DNA of 64,000 nucleotides, from NCBI GenBank assembly GCA_910579685.1, contig CAJTVN010000002.1, positions 62,001 to 126,000 on the forward strand. Reading direction: 5' to 3'. Below the pieces are notes generated by a model, which was not told where the DNA came from, did not search any database, and saw nothing but the letters and a program-made list of their open reading frames with translations. Positions 53,603 to 62,349 of the stretch are shown here, piece after piece. Source of the DNA: an uncultured Lachnospiraceae bacterium. GTDB taxonomy: Bacteria; Bacillota; Clostridia; Lachnospirales; Lachnospiraceae. The translations under genes and the position numbers were made by a program. Positions within the stretch are counted from its first letter, which is position 1. The number at the start of each line of letters is the position of its first letter.

Positions 53603-55405
53603 TCATTCATAAACCGCATAGGCTTCGTTCACAAATGCCTGCTCATAATGATTGTTATCCATAAATTCCAAGATCGCACCCAGCTTCTCATCCCCGCCGC
53701 AGGCCGCCTCGTCAACGCCAAACCATTCCATGGCCCTCTCATTGCCCTCATGGTACGCCGCAAGATAGGGGGTGATGATCACCAGAGGCCTGTCTGCCCC
53801 CTCCGGCTCCATATCCTCCCCGAGATCCGACAGCTCCTCCCTGAGAAGCGAGAGACTGTTGGTATCCAGATCCGGCCAGGAAGTAAAGATGGCCGGCGGC
53901 CTGTCGAGATAGTAGGAAAGCCCCGGGATATCCCCGTAGAGGATCAGTTTTTTCCCCTGATAGCCCTCCTGGTTTTCCGCCATGAAATTGCTCAGCTCAT
54001 CCATGGTCTCCGCATTCAGCGCAGTGGTATACATCCCGAAAAGCACCCGGTTATTGAGAATTCTCACATTCCTCGTTTCGCCGCTTTCCCCGTCCTTAAA
54101 CACATAACCCGCGCCAAGGCCCAGGCTCTGAAGCAGAAAGGCAAGCGCCATGGCCGCCGCCATGGCCTTTGCCGGGAAAAAGGGGATGCGGCCGGTGCTG
54201 TCCACACAGGTTCTTCCCCATCTGACAAAGCGGTAAATCATCCAGAAGGTCACCGGAGCGATAAAAAACAGATTGTTGAGAATCGGCCACACATAATTAT
54301 TGCTTCCAAGCGGTGTGACCAGAATGATCACGAGGCTGATGCAGCCGATCAGCTTCCACTCGTCGTCCAGCATCCTTGTGGCAATCATCCAGACGCAGAC
54401 TCCCAGGGAAAGGATCAGAAAGATCACGCCCCACTGGAGCCCCGATTCCTTCTGGTAATATCTGAAATTGTACATGCCCCATTTTCCAAGAACCACGAAC
54501 AGAAATACAATGCATGCGCAGTAAACCACTTTTCTGACAAGGGGGAACTTTTCCCTGCGGATCATGAAAAACGGGATGCCGGGCAGGATGCACAAAAGCA
54601 TGTAAAGCATCCACTCAAACCCCCTTCCGTAAGCGGACAGAATGGAACCCAGCATTTCTCCCAGGGTATAGTCCGACGCTCCCGCAGACATGCCGAACAG
54701 CCCGTCAATCAGCTCCTCGTAAGCTCCCAGGCCGTAGCGGGCGGTAATTACGAGAAACATAGCCGCCTGGGCTGCCAGAAAGCCTCCCGCGCACAGCGCC
54801 GTCTCCCTTGCCAGTCTTTCAAAGGATTTGCGCTTTCTGCTTCCGTAATACCAAACCGCCACAATCAGCGACGCCTCCAGCACATTGGGAAACCGCACCG
54901 AGACATTCAGCCCAAGGCAGATTCCGGCCAGGAACAGGCATGCGGGGCGGCTGCCCGCAAGCCCCCGAAAGAGCAGAACCGCACCCACAAGAAAAAACAG
55001 GTAGGTCATGTAATTGTAGAGGATCCCCGTGGGACACCAGCAAAAACCGATAGCCGCCATCTCCCCCGCAAAGGCCAGGAAGGAAGGCATCTTGGTCTTA
55101 AAAAAGCGGTAGGAAAAAAGAGCCATCCCGCTGACAAGCAGGGAAGTGTAGAATTTCATCCCAAGCAAAGTCCCGCCCATGGGAAGCTTTGTCAAAAAAT
55201 GCCCCGCCACATTGGACAGGAAGGTGGCGAGCATCCACACGCCCTGGCTGCTTTCAAAAAAGCGGTAATTTCCAAGGCTGTAAGGCGTATCCGTCAGATC
55301 CACTCCCTGATTGATCTTAAGGAGGGGAAAAAGCAGGAGAATTACCGGAAACAAAAGTTCCGCCGCCCTGTGAAACCAGATTTCCAATTCTCTTTTTTTA
55401 CTCAT
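53603..55405 (-). CDS. Polytopic membrane protein of unknown function, GT-C-like layout
   Basis: I do not recognise the family. The 600-residue protein has about twelve helices. INQGVDLTDTPYSLGNYRFF near residue 32 supplies acidic residues in the first outer loop, and NVSVRFPNVLEASLIVAVWYYG lies near residue 160. The last 170 residues form an outer domain with LILYGDIPGLSYYLDRPPAIF. The layout parallels 50585-52423. Its ATG overlaps the acyltransferase stop as ATGA. It might be a sugar transferase that acts on the flipped glycan. Confidence 0.6.
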   Translation of the reverse strand: MSKKRELEIWFHRAAELLFPVILLLFPLLKINQGVDLTDTPYSLGNYRFFESSQGVWMLATFLSNVAGHFLTKLPMGGTLLGMKFYTSLLVSGMALFSYRFFKTKMPSFLAFAGEMAAIGFCWCPTGILYNYMTYLFFLVGAVLLFRGLAGSRPACLFLAGICLGLNVSVRFPNVLEASLIVAVWYYGSRKRKSFERLARETALCAGGFLAAQAAMFLVITARYGLGAYEELIDGLFGMSAGASDYTLGEMLGSILSAYGRGFEWMLYMLLCILPGIPFFMIRREKFPLVRKVVYCACIVFLFVVLGKWGMYNFRYYQKESGLQWGVIFLILSLGVCVWMIATRMLDDEWKLIGCISLVIILVTPLGSNNYVWPILNNLFFIAPVTFWMIYRFVRWGRTCVDSTGRIPFFPAKAMAAAMALAFLLQSLGLGAGYVFKDGESGETRNVRILNNRVLFGMYTTALNAETMDELSNFMAENQEGYQGKKLILYGDIPGLSYYLDRPPAIFTSWPDLDTNSLSLLREELSDLGEDMEPEGADRPLVIITPYLAAYHEGNERAMEWFGVDEAACGGDEKLGAILEFMDNNHYEQAFVNEAYAVYE

Positions 55406-56544
55406 TTCGTCACCCCCGCTGCCTTTTTTCTCTTCTTAAGCACAAGGCGGTATACGGCCTTCATCCTTCCAAACAGAATGTCCCGGATCCACTCCAAAAA
55501 CAATCCCGCCGCATACAAAACCACAAGGCAGAAGACCAGCTCCGCAAGAAACAGGAAAACATCGTCCTTCCCGGCGGGATTTATGATCTTTTTCAGGAAG
55601 GGATACCACAGATGGCGCAGATCCGGATGCTCGTGGAACAGGTAAATGCCAAAGCTGTAGCTGCCGATTTTACGAATAATGTCCGCCTTCCACCCTTCCT
55701 TAATCTTTATTCTCATAAACCCGTAGAACAGTCCCGCTGCCCCGAGAAGGCAGAAAACAAAATTATAGTGAAACGGCACCGTGTAATAGTAGGCCGCCTG
55801 TGGGAAGTAGGGAAGGAGGCGCCACAGCGCCATTGTCACGCCAAACACCGCAAGGCAGCTTCCCGTATAGAGCGCAAAGCCATGCCTCCTTAGCTTTTCC
55901 GAACCATAGAGCCGCAGGTAGGCGGCCGTCAGATAGACACAGACAAACCACGAAAGGTCATAGCCGTAGCGGTCCGTGGCAAGCGGTACGGGACAGATAC
56001 TCTTGATCCCGCAGAAGATCAGAAGCAGGAAAAAGAGAATTTTCTGAAACTGCGCTTTCGTGAGCCTTTCGGCCGCCCCGTTCAGTATGGGCTGCAGAAG
56101 CATCAGACCAAAGAAAGAGGTTGCAAACCAGTAGCTCTCCGTCTCAATGGGAAGCAAATACTGAACCAGCCCGTAGATTCCCATTTCACCATAGAGAGTT
56201 GGATAGCCAAAAAACAGAAGGACAGGGGGGATCAGGAGGGAATAGAACCACAGCCGCGCCAGGAAAATAACCTCTCTGGAAATGCGGAATTCCTTTTTTT
56301 CTCCCAGATAGCCGCTGATGAACACATAGGCGTTGACCGCCATGATACAAAACGCCTCCAGGAAGGTTCCTATAAGCTGTTTGGTTGACGCCGCAGGAAA
56401 TACGCCTGCCGTCACATCTCCCGAAAGAAACGGCTGCTCCGGAAGAAGACCGCCGGATTCCCGCAGGAAATGCATCACAACCACCATCATCATGGCAAGA
56501 GCCCTCAACAATTCAATATTCGCAAGCCTCTTTTTCCTTCCCAC
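55402..56544 (-). CDS. Acyltransferase family 3 membrane protein
   Basis: The 380-residue protein has about ten helices and starts with RLANIELLRALAMMMVVVMHFL. LLRALAMMMVVVMH is the R...H block of the acyltransferase-3 family. FMRIKIKEGWKADIIRKIGSYSFGIYLFHEHP near residues 275 to 305 is the usual C-terminal block. The GTG at 56544 is chosen because AAAGGAG sits six bases upstream and it follows the ABC gene's stop; the ATG at 56610 would overlap that gene by 52 bases. It probably acylates a sugar of the region C glycan. Confidence 0.85.
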   Translation of the reverse strand: MGRKKRLANIELLRALAMMMVVVMHFLRESGGLLPEQPFLSGDVTAGVFPAASTKQLIGTFLEAFCIMAVNAYVFISGYLGEKKEFRISREVIFLARLWFYSLLIPPVLLFFGYPTLYGEMGIYGLVQYLLPIETESYWFATSFFGLMLLQPILNGAAERLTKAQFQKILFFLLLIFCGIKSICPVPLATDRYGYDLSWFVCVYLTAAYLRLYGSEKLRRHGFALYTGSCLAVFGVTMALWRLLPYFPQAAYYYTVPFHYNFVFCLLGAAGLFYGFMRIKIKEGWKADIIRKIGSYSFGIYLFHEHPDLRHLWYPFLKKIINPAGKDDVFLFLAELVFCLVVLYAAGLFLEWIRDILFGRMKAVYRLVLKKRKKAAGVTK

Positions 56545-56558
56545 AGCCTGCTCCTTTC

Positions 56559-58316
56559 TCAGCGCTCCCTCTTTGCCGCGCCGTTCTCCACCCGGTAAAC
56601 CATATCGCATTTCTCAATTGTCTGCAGCCGGTGGGCGATTATGATCAGGGTCTTTCTTCCGTGCAGGCGGTTAATGGAATCCATGATAGCCGCCTCCGTC
56701 TCATTGTCAAGAGCCGACGTGGCCTCGTCCAGTACCAGCACCTCCGGATCCTCGAACAGCGCCCTGGCAATCCCGATACGCTGCCTCTGCCCTCCGGAGA
56801 TGCGAATTCCCCGCTCTCCGATTCCCGTATCCAGCCCCTGCGGGAGTCCGCGCACGAACTCGTCCAGCTGGGCTTCCCGAAGAGCCCTCCACACCTTCTC
56901 GTCGTCAATGTCCTCATCCGCACAGCCGAAAGCGACATTTTTGCGGATGGTGGAGTCGATCATAAAGATTGTCTGGGGGATATAGCCGATGTTCTTCAGC
57001 CAGGAGCGGTAATGCTCCCTGACCTCTTTGCCGTCCGCCAGAATCTGTCCGCTCTGCAGCTGCAAAAGCCCCAGAAGAATGTCCACCACCGTCGTCTTTC
57101 CGGCCCCGGAGGTACCCACGATCCCCACGCTCTTTCCAATGGGGATCTCCATATCCGCATGGTCAAAAATAAGAACCTCCGAATTGGGATATTTATATAC
57201 AATATCCTTCAGTTCAATCTTGTCCCGGATCTCCAGCTTCTCCACCTCGTCCGTCTTCCGGTAGGTCTCCTCGTCATAATTGATGCTTTCATCCTGGATC
57301 TCCTCCTGCAGATTGTCCGAGACTCCCATGAAAAAGGGCTCAAAATAGGCGATGGACGTCAGATGGTTGTTGATCCGGTTTGCACAGGGGATCAGCCGCA
57401 TGGCGGCGACCGCCAGGATACCCAGCTGCGGCATGATATTGGCAATCTCCCCGCCCTTCAGCATGCTGACCATCACATACAGGATCATTCCCGCAATCGC
57501 CACCGTCTCGATCAGAAGCCTCGGCGTCGCATTGTAGAGATTGTAGCGCTGAACCGCACTCACGTATCCGGCTCCGCATTTGGCATATTCGTTGATAAAA
57601 TAGCTCTCCTTGTCTGCGATCTTGATCTCCTTGATCCCCATCACCGACTGGTCGATCCATTTGTACAGCCCGCTGTAGTACTCCTGGTTCTCCTCCCCGG
57701 CCCGGCGCATAATGGGTTTTAGCACGCACTTGATGATCAGAAGGGCCGCAATCAGAAGGAGAGCCACCGTAATGCTCATCCACACGTCCGTCACAAGGCT
57801 CACCACCACCAGACAGACAAAAACAATGGACTCACTCACAAGCTGCAACAGGGAAAGAATCAGCCCGTACATGTTGTTGACGTCCGATGTAATGCTTCTC
57901 TGAATCACGGAGGTGTCCGCATTCAGGTAGTATTCATAGGGCCTTTGCATAAAATTGATCATCATTCTTCTCGAAGTGGCAAACTGGTTGGTATAGACAA
58001 ATTTCAGCTGCACCTTCTGCTGAAAGAACAGAAACATATTTTTCAGGGCAAAAACCACGATAAGCCCGGACATCACAAGAACCATGAGGCTTCTGGTGTC
58101 CTCATGGTCAATGCGAAAGAGATCGCAGACGATCTGAAGGGTACGGCTGTCCTGAACCGCATTCTCCGTCATCACCACCTTCAGCACCGGATAGATCATG
58201 GAAACGCCCAGCGTCTCCAGCACGGCCCCGATCAGCATGAGAAAGACAAGCAGAGCCATCTTTCTTTTCTGTCTCTCGTCCAGCAGGACGATCAGTTTCC
58301 TGTATATCTTCTTCAT
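56559..58316 (-). CDS. ABC exporter with fused ATPase, PglK/MsbA-like, second copy
   Basis: The 585-residue half-transporter has six helices and an ATPase domain with GTSGAGKTT near residue 395, ISGGQRQRIGIARAL near 500, VLVLDEATSALDNET and IIIAHRLQT. It parallels the copy at 13454-15220 over the whole length, for example NRPYEKYLGAD there and QRPYEYYLNAD here. It is the first gene behind the promoter at 58356-58384, just as the other copy lies near the front of its operon. It would flip or export the region C lipid-linked glycan. No Wzx-type flippase is seen in region C. Confidence 0.9.
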   Translation of the reverse strand: MKKIYRKLIVLLDERQKRKMALLVFLMLIGAVLETLGVSMIYPVLKVVMTENAVQDSRTLQIVCDLFRIDHEDTRSLMVLVMSGLIVVFALKNMFLFFQQKVQLKFVYTNQFATSRRMMINFMQRPYEYYLNADTSVIQRSITSDVNNMYGLILSLLQLVSESIVFVCLVVVSLVTDVWMSITVALLLIAALLIIKCVLKPIMRRAGEENQEYYSGLYKWIDQSVMGIKEIKIADKESYFINEYAKCGAGYVSAVQRYNLYNATPRLLIETVAIAGMILYVMVSMLKGGEIANIMPQLGILAVAAMRLIPCANRINNHLTSIAYFEPFFMGVSDNLQEEIQDESINYDEETYRKTDEVEKLEIRDKIELKDIVYKYPNSEVLIFDHADMEIPIGKSVGIVGTSGAGKTTVVDILLGLLQLQSGQILADGKEVREHYRSWLKNIGYIPQTIFMIDSTIRKNVAFGCADEDIDDEKVWRALREAQLDEFVRGLPQGLDTGIGERGIRISGGQRQRIGIARALFEDPEVLVLDEATSALDNETEAAIMDSINRLHGRKTLIIIAHRLQTIEKCDMVYRVENGAAKRER

Positions 58317-58355
58317 CTATGATTTCACCCTTATCCAACACTTTCACAGTTACTA

Positions 58356-58384
58356 AGTATAGCAAATTTTCCCTTTTCGGGCAA
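58356..58384 (-). promoter_or_regulatory. Promoter at the head of the region C operon
   Basis: On the minus strand, TTGCCC (58384-58379) and TATACT (58361-58356) are 17 bases apart, with TGC directly before the minus-10 box as an extended element. The leader before the ABC gene would be about 33 bases. It lies in the 90-base gap after the CotH-like gene. Confidence 0.75.
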
Positions 58385-58406
58385 GGATATCCACGAAAAT
58401 GCATTT

Positions 58407-60443
58407 TTATGGCTGTTCGTCCTCCGGAAATTCCTTCCAGACCGCATAGAAGCTCATATCCTCGTAGACAGGCTTGTACTCGTCATAGGGCACGTCATGC
58501 TTTTCGGAAAACCAACCGGCAAAAAGGGAATTATGCCTTACCGGAACCGGATCTCTGCCGGCCGTCTGTCCGTCCTCCACATAGATTTTCTTCCACGGCT
58601 CTCCATCCACCATGAAAGTAACCGTATGATACCGCATCCCGGAAAGCCACACCTCGTCCAGAAATTTCTTGCGCGCTTCTATGTAAGACACAAGAGCTCT
58701 CACATTATTTTCATAACTTTCGTAATACTGATAGCGGTTTTCCAGCGCCTCCCACCGTATGCTGTCAAGCCGCACCGCCTGCCGGGTCTCCTGCGAAAGC
58801 GCAGAAATGCCCTCCTCCAGGAGCCATTCCAGATAGGGCGCCGCCTTCTGCTCATACATCTTAAGCGCCTGCTCCTCAAAATCCTCCTGCTCACAGAGCA
58901 TGGCAAACAGCCTGGTTCCCAGCACATGGTCATCCAGCCTGGTTATTCCCATGGGATCCCCTGCCATGCCGTCCAGGCTGCAATTTCCGAAGATCACGTC
59001 ATAATCCCATACGGGTCCTGCATAAATCCTGTCGCTCACCGCATCCGAAGGCTTATAGAAAAAACTGCTTGTGACACCGCCGTCATAATTTTTGGTGATT
59101 TCCTCCACCAGATATTTCTGTACAAAGGATTCCATGTCAATCAATTCGGAATAGTGTTTTCCACTGCCGGGATCTCTTCCGTCCTCCTGTCCCAGGGCGT
59201 CCTCAAGCGCCTGCATCCGGTCCGCAATGTAATTTACCTGCTCCTCGGTGGCATATTTGGGGCTTTGAAGGGCATAGGCGTCTCCACATGACGTGACAAA
59301 GCCGCTGACCTCCTCCTCATAGCGGAAGGACAGCTCTCTCTCTATCAGATACCCTCCAGTGATGTCCTCCCCCTCCACCTGTAAGGCCGTCCATTTGCGG
59401 CTTCCATCCTGTGAAGTGATCACCTCCAGCTCTTCCAGCTGGGAATCCGTATAGGCGGCCAGAGCATTTTCTTCCATGTCCCTGATCTCCAGGCGTCCCT
59501 CTCCGATCTCCACCTTTTCACAAAGATAATAGACCCCACAGTAACAATCGTTGCAATACAGATCCACCGGCCTTCCTTCCGGCACAAAGGACATGTCAAG
59601 CGCCCCGGCAAGCCCCGCCGCAATCCGATTGCGCAGCTTGGTCTCATCATAGCCCTCCGCCAGAAGAATCCAGTTTTTGTTTTCTCCAAACCCAAAAAAA
59701 TCCGCCCCCTGTGCCAGCTTGAGCTGATACGGCTTTTTGGCCAGTCCCCAGGTGGAGTTTCCTCTGCCCTGAATGCTCTTTGCCCTTCCCTGATACAGCA
59801 ATTCCCCCTCTTCTCCCCAGAGCGTCACTTCTCCCTTTTCCTCATTTCCCTTCTCCGCATGGATCCATTCCATGGATTCCGATTCCGTAGAGAGGGAAAG
59901 AACCGGTATTGCGGAAGAATGTATGAAAATCAGAGGCGAGCGCACGCACTCTTCCCCCTCCCCGTCATACAGGACAAATTCATAGACCGTCTCCCATACG
60001 ATATCGCAGAGCGTATCCCCGGCCCGGAAGCTCTCCTTTCCTATAGAAAAGAATCCGCCGTCCTTGATCTCCTCCACCAGAAGCTCTCCGTCCCTGGCAA
60101 ACCCGGGGAGAAAAACATAGCCTGTTCCCTTCCCGTCAAACCACAGGGATGTCCGAAACTCACTCTCTGCGCTTTTCAGGGCAAAAAGCACGGGGGAGAA
60201 CTCCCGGCTTCCTTTCCCCGCACTTTCTGCCGGGACTTTTCCGGATGCGGTCTGCGGCATACGCTCCGCAGGCTCCCGAGGCTCATCCTTCACATCCCCG
60301 AAGGAGGCCCCGGATCCGATGGAGACCGTCTTTCCGCAGTTTTCTTTTATAATTTCATGAAAAGGCATATAACAGAACAGCCCGGTTGTCAGCACGGTTC
60401 CCGTTATGGCCAGTATCGTCATCCATTTTCTGATTCGTTCCAT
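58407..60443 (-). CDS. CotH-family protein with C-terminal InlB-type repeat
   Basis: The 678-residue protein has an N-terminal membrane helix (about 10 to 30), a linker and a beta-rich region. A CotH kinase-like domain follows, with SIQGRGNSTWGLAKKPYQLKL near residue 245, WILLAEGYDETKLRNRIA near 285 and VWDYDVIFGN near 480. The last 65 residues, HTVTFMVDGEPWKKIYVEDG through to FYAVWKEF, form an InlB/Listeria-Bacteroides repeat often used for surface binding. Bacillus CotH is a protein kinase of spore coat proteins. Relatives in non-spore contexts are usually surface anchored. The ATG at 60443 has AAAGGA four bases upstream; a GTG five codons earlier is possible. Confidence 0.85.
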   Translation of the reverse strand: MERIRKWMTILAITGTVLTTGLFCYMPFHEIIKENCGKTVSIGSGASFGDVKDEPREPAERMPQTASGKVPAESAGKGSREFSPVLFALKSAESEFRTSLWFDGKGTGYVFLPGFARDGELLVEEIKDGGFFSIGKESFRAGDTLCDIVWETVYEFVLYDGEGEECVRSPLIFIHSSAIPVLSLSTESESMEWIHAEKGNEEKGEVTLWGEEGELLYQGRAKSIQGRGNSTWGLAKKPYQLKLAQGADFFGFGENKNWILLAEGYDETKLRNRIAAGLAGALDMSFVPEGRPVDLYCNDCYCGVYYLCEKVEIGEGRLEIRDMEENALAAYTDSQLEELEVITSQDGSRKWTALQVEGEDITGGYLIERELSFRYEEEVSGFVTSCGDAYALQSPKYATEEQVNYIADRMQALEDALGQEDGRDPGSGKHYSELIDMESFVQKYLVEEITKNYDGGVTSSFFYKPSDAVSDRIYAGPVWDYDVIFGNCSLDGMAGDPMGITRLDDHVLGTRLFAMLCEQEDFEEQALKMYEQKAAPYLEWLLEEGISALSQETRQAVRLDSIRWEALENRYQYYESYENNVRALVSYIEARKKFLDEVWLSGMRYHTVTFMVDGEPWKKIYVEDGQTAGRDPVPVRHNSLFAGWFSEKHDVPYDEYKPVYEDMSFYAVWKEFPEDEQP

Positions 60444-60460
60444 AATATCCTTTGCCACCG

Positions 60461-61543
60461 TTAATAAATCTGCTCGTTCTGCCTATGTATCTTTGGTTCT
60501 TCGTACCGGTCCATGAAATCCTCCCCCAGAAACACCTTCTCCTTTGCGAAACGGATGGCGTCCGGCACGGTAAACACAGAAACCACGCAGTCAAAGGAAA
60601 GTCCCTCCACCAGATTCAGGATTTCCATGGGGAACCCCTTATCCAGCACGATATGCTCCGGAAAAAGCGCTTTGTAATCAAGCATATCCCTGGGATGGGG
60701 TTTCAATATCACCCTAGCCTTCTTTTTCTGCACCCATTGATACCGCTCAATAATATCCCTGAAAATCCGCTCTCTCGTCCCCAGATCGCACAGGGGCTCG
60801 GTCAGAACCAGCACCCGGCAGGAGGGCCCGCTCCTGTCCGAAAGCACCCCCTCCAATTCTTCCCGGTTTTCTATGAAAATAGACACGAGAATCCTCTTTC
60901 CCTCCCCGTCAAGCCCTTCGGTCAGTTCCTTCCTCGGCTTCTCAATATACTTGGGGCAGGGATAAGACAATACGGAAATGTCGTTCACTTCCATATCCAG
61001 ACAGTATTTGGAATACCCGTTCTGTATGAAAATCAGGTTTCGGGCGGCCATCCACGCCTTGAGGCCGAAATGCCCCCGGTTGTCATAACGGGCCGTATCG
61101 TAGTAGCGGATACAGTCAAGACCGTCCTCCAGCGCATGATAATGGATCTTATGGGTAGACAAATAATAGCCGATGGGATCGGAATCGCAAAATACATAGA
61201 TATCCGCATACGCTCCGAGATCCACCGGAATATAGGGCTCCAGAAGCTTTCCAAAACGTCTGGTAAAGCGGATTCTCTGAATCATGTTTGTGAACAGATT
61301 CCCCGTATCCTTCTTAAGCGGTGCAAGCTCCGGAAAAAACGTCTCCTCCTTCTCGTCAAAGGAAACGACCCTGCGAAACAGGCCGGAGCGCTCCGCCCTC
61401 TCCTTCAGGTTCCCAAAATCATTGGACATGCTGCTGAGCATCAAATCGGCCTCTCCCCACTGCGCCCTGTGACGGTTCAGCTCCTTCAGGCAGGCAATGT
61501 AGGCGTGGTAAAACGTGTGGCAGATGTAAATTCGTGATCCCAT
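60461..61543 (-). CDS. Sialyltransferase-like glycosyltransferase (GT52/polysialyltransferase type)
   Basis: The 360-residue protein starts RIYICHTFYHAYIACLKELN and has HYHALEDGLDCIRYYD near residue 130, RVLVLTEPLCDLGT near 235, VILKPHPRDMLDYK near 275 and LSFDCVVSVFTVPDAI near 310. LEDG and KPHPRD blocks match GT52-type transferases for sialic and related nonulosonic acids. It is divergent from pseF with about 110 bases between, so pseudaminic acid is the likely donor sugar. AAAGGTG lies five bases before the ATG at 61543; the frame above it begins in non-conserved sequence. Confidence 0.75.
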   Translation of the reverse strand: MGSRIYICHTFYHAYIACLKELNRHRAQWGEADLMLSSMSNDFGNLKERAERSGLFRRVVSFDEKEETFFPELAPLKKDTGNLFTNMIQRIRFTRRFGKLLEPYIPVDLGAYADIYVFCDSDPIGYYLSTHKIHYHALEDGLDCIRYYDTARYDNRGHFGLKAWMAARNLIFIQNGYSKYCLDMEVNDISVLSYPCPKYIEKPRKELTEGLDGEGKRILVSIFIENREELEGVLSDRSGPSCRVLVLTEPLCDLGTRERIFRDIIERYQWVQKKKARVILKPHPRDMLDYKALFPEHIVLDKGFPMEILNLVEGLSFDCVVSVFTVPDAIRFAKEKVFLGEDFMDRYEEPKIHRQNEQIY

Positions 61544-61572
61544 GTTTTCACCTTTCTTTTTCTTTCCTGAAC

Positions 61573-61602
61573 ATCTTATCACAGTTTTTTATTTCCTTGC
61601 AA
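61573..61602 (-). promoter_or_regulatory. Promoter of the GT52-like gene
   Basis: On the minus strand, TTGCAA (61602-61597) and TAAGAT (61578-61573) are 18 bases apart, placing the start near 61566 and a leader of about 23 bases before the ATG at 61543. Confidence 0.5.
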
Positions 61603-61614
61603 CGGGATATAGTG

Positions 61615-61620
61615 TATAAT
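61615..61620 (+). promoter_or_regulatory. Minus-10 box of the pse operon promoter
   Basis: A perfect TATAAT is followed by about 36 bases to the pseF ATG. No good minus-35 box is seen 17 bases upstream (TTTCCT), so an activator may be involved or the box may be chance. Confidence 0.4.
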
Positions 61621-61656
61621 CACAGGTGTTAATAAATTTTTAAGGTGGTTATTCCC

Positions 61657-62349
61657 ATGAGAAAACAGCTTGCAATCATTACCGCCCGGGGCGGCAGCAA
61701 AAGGATTCCCGGAAAGAATAAAAAAGAATTCTGCGGGAAACCTATTCTGTATTATTCCATCGAGGCCGCCAGAAGCGCCGGCGTTTTTGACGAGATTATG
61801 GTCTCCACGGACGACGAGGCCATCGCCGGGCTTGCCAGAAAGGCCGGGGCCCTGGTTCCTTTTTACCGCTCGGCCGAAACGGCCGGGGACTTTGCCTCCA
61901 CGGACGATGTCATTCTGGAGGTTTTGACCGAGTACCGGAAAAGAGGGCGGGAATTTGACGCTTTCTGCTGCATTTATCCCACCGCTCCCTTTCTCACCGG
62001 CGAGAGGCTGCGCCGCGCCATGGAGCTGCTCGATACCGCGGACTCCGTGATGCCCGTCACCGCCTTTTCCTACCCTCCCCAGAGGGGCCTTCTCATCAAC
62101 CAACAGGGGCGTCTGATCCGGCAGTTTCCCGAATACGCCACGGCAAGAAGCCAGGATCTTCCCAGGGTGTACCATGACTGCGGCCAGTTTTACGCCTGTA
62201 AAACCAAACCCTTTCTTGAGGCAGGCACCACGGACGTGCCAAACCTGCTTCCACTGATCCTCTCGGATCTGGAGGTACAGGATATCGACACGCCGGAGGA
62301 TTTTGAAATCGCTGAAATCAAATACAGGAGACTATTTCAACATGAATAA
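61657..62349 (+). CDS. pseF: Pseudaminic acid cytidylyltransferase
   Basis: The 230-residue protein activates a nonulosonic acid with CTP to give the CMP-sugar. It has the nucleotide-binding IITARGGSKRIPGKNKKEFCG at the start, MVSTDDEAIAGLA near residue 48, CCIYPTAPFL near 104 and FPEYATARSQDLPRVYHDCGQ near 165. RSQDLP..YHD.GQFY and the short length favour PseF over NeuA. AAGGTGG lies eight bases before the ATG. The gene overlaps the next by eight bases and pseI follows, which supports pseudaminic acid and not sialic acid. Confidence 0.88.
   Translation: MRKQLAIITARGGSKRIPGKNKKEFCGKPILYYSIEAARSAGVFDEIMVSTDDEAIAGLARKAGALVPFYRSAETAGDFASTDDVILEVLTEYRKRGREFDAFCCIYPTAPFLTGERLRRAMELLDTADSVMPVTAFSYPPQRGLLINQQGRLIRQFPEYATARSQDLPRVYHDCGQFYACKTKPFLEAGTTDVPNLLPLILSDLEVQDIDTPEDFEIAEIKYRRLFQHE

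Noticed and set aside
53648..55645. A 665-codon open frame on the plus strand
   Set aside because: It is antisense to two clear membrane-protein genes and its product is rich in His, Lys, Gln and Arg without motifs, as expected from the complement of hydrophobic codons.
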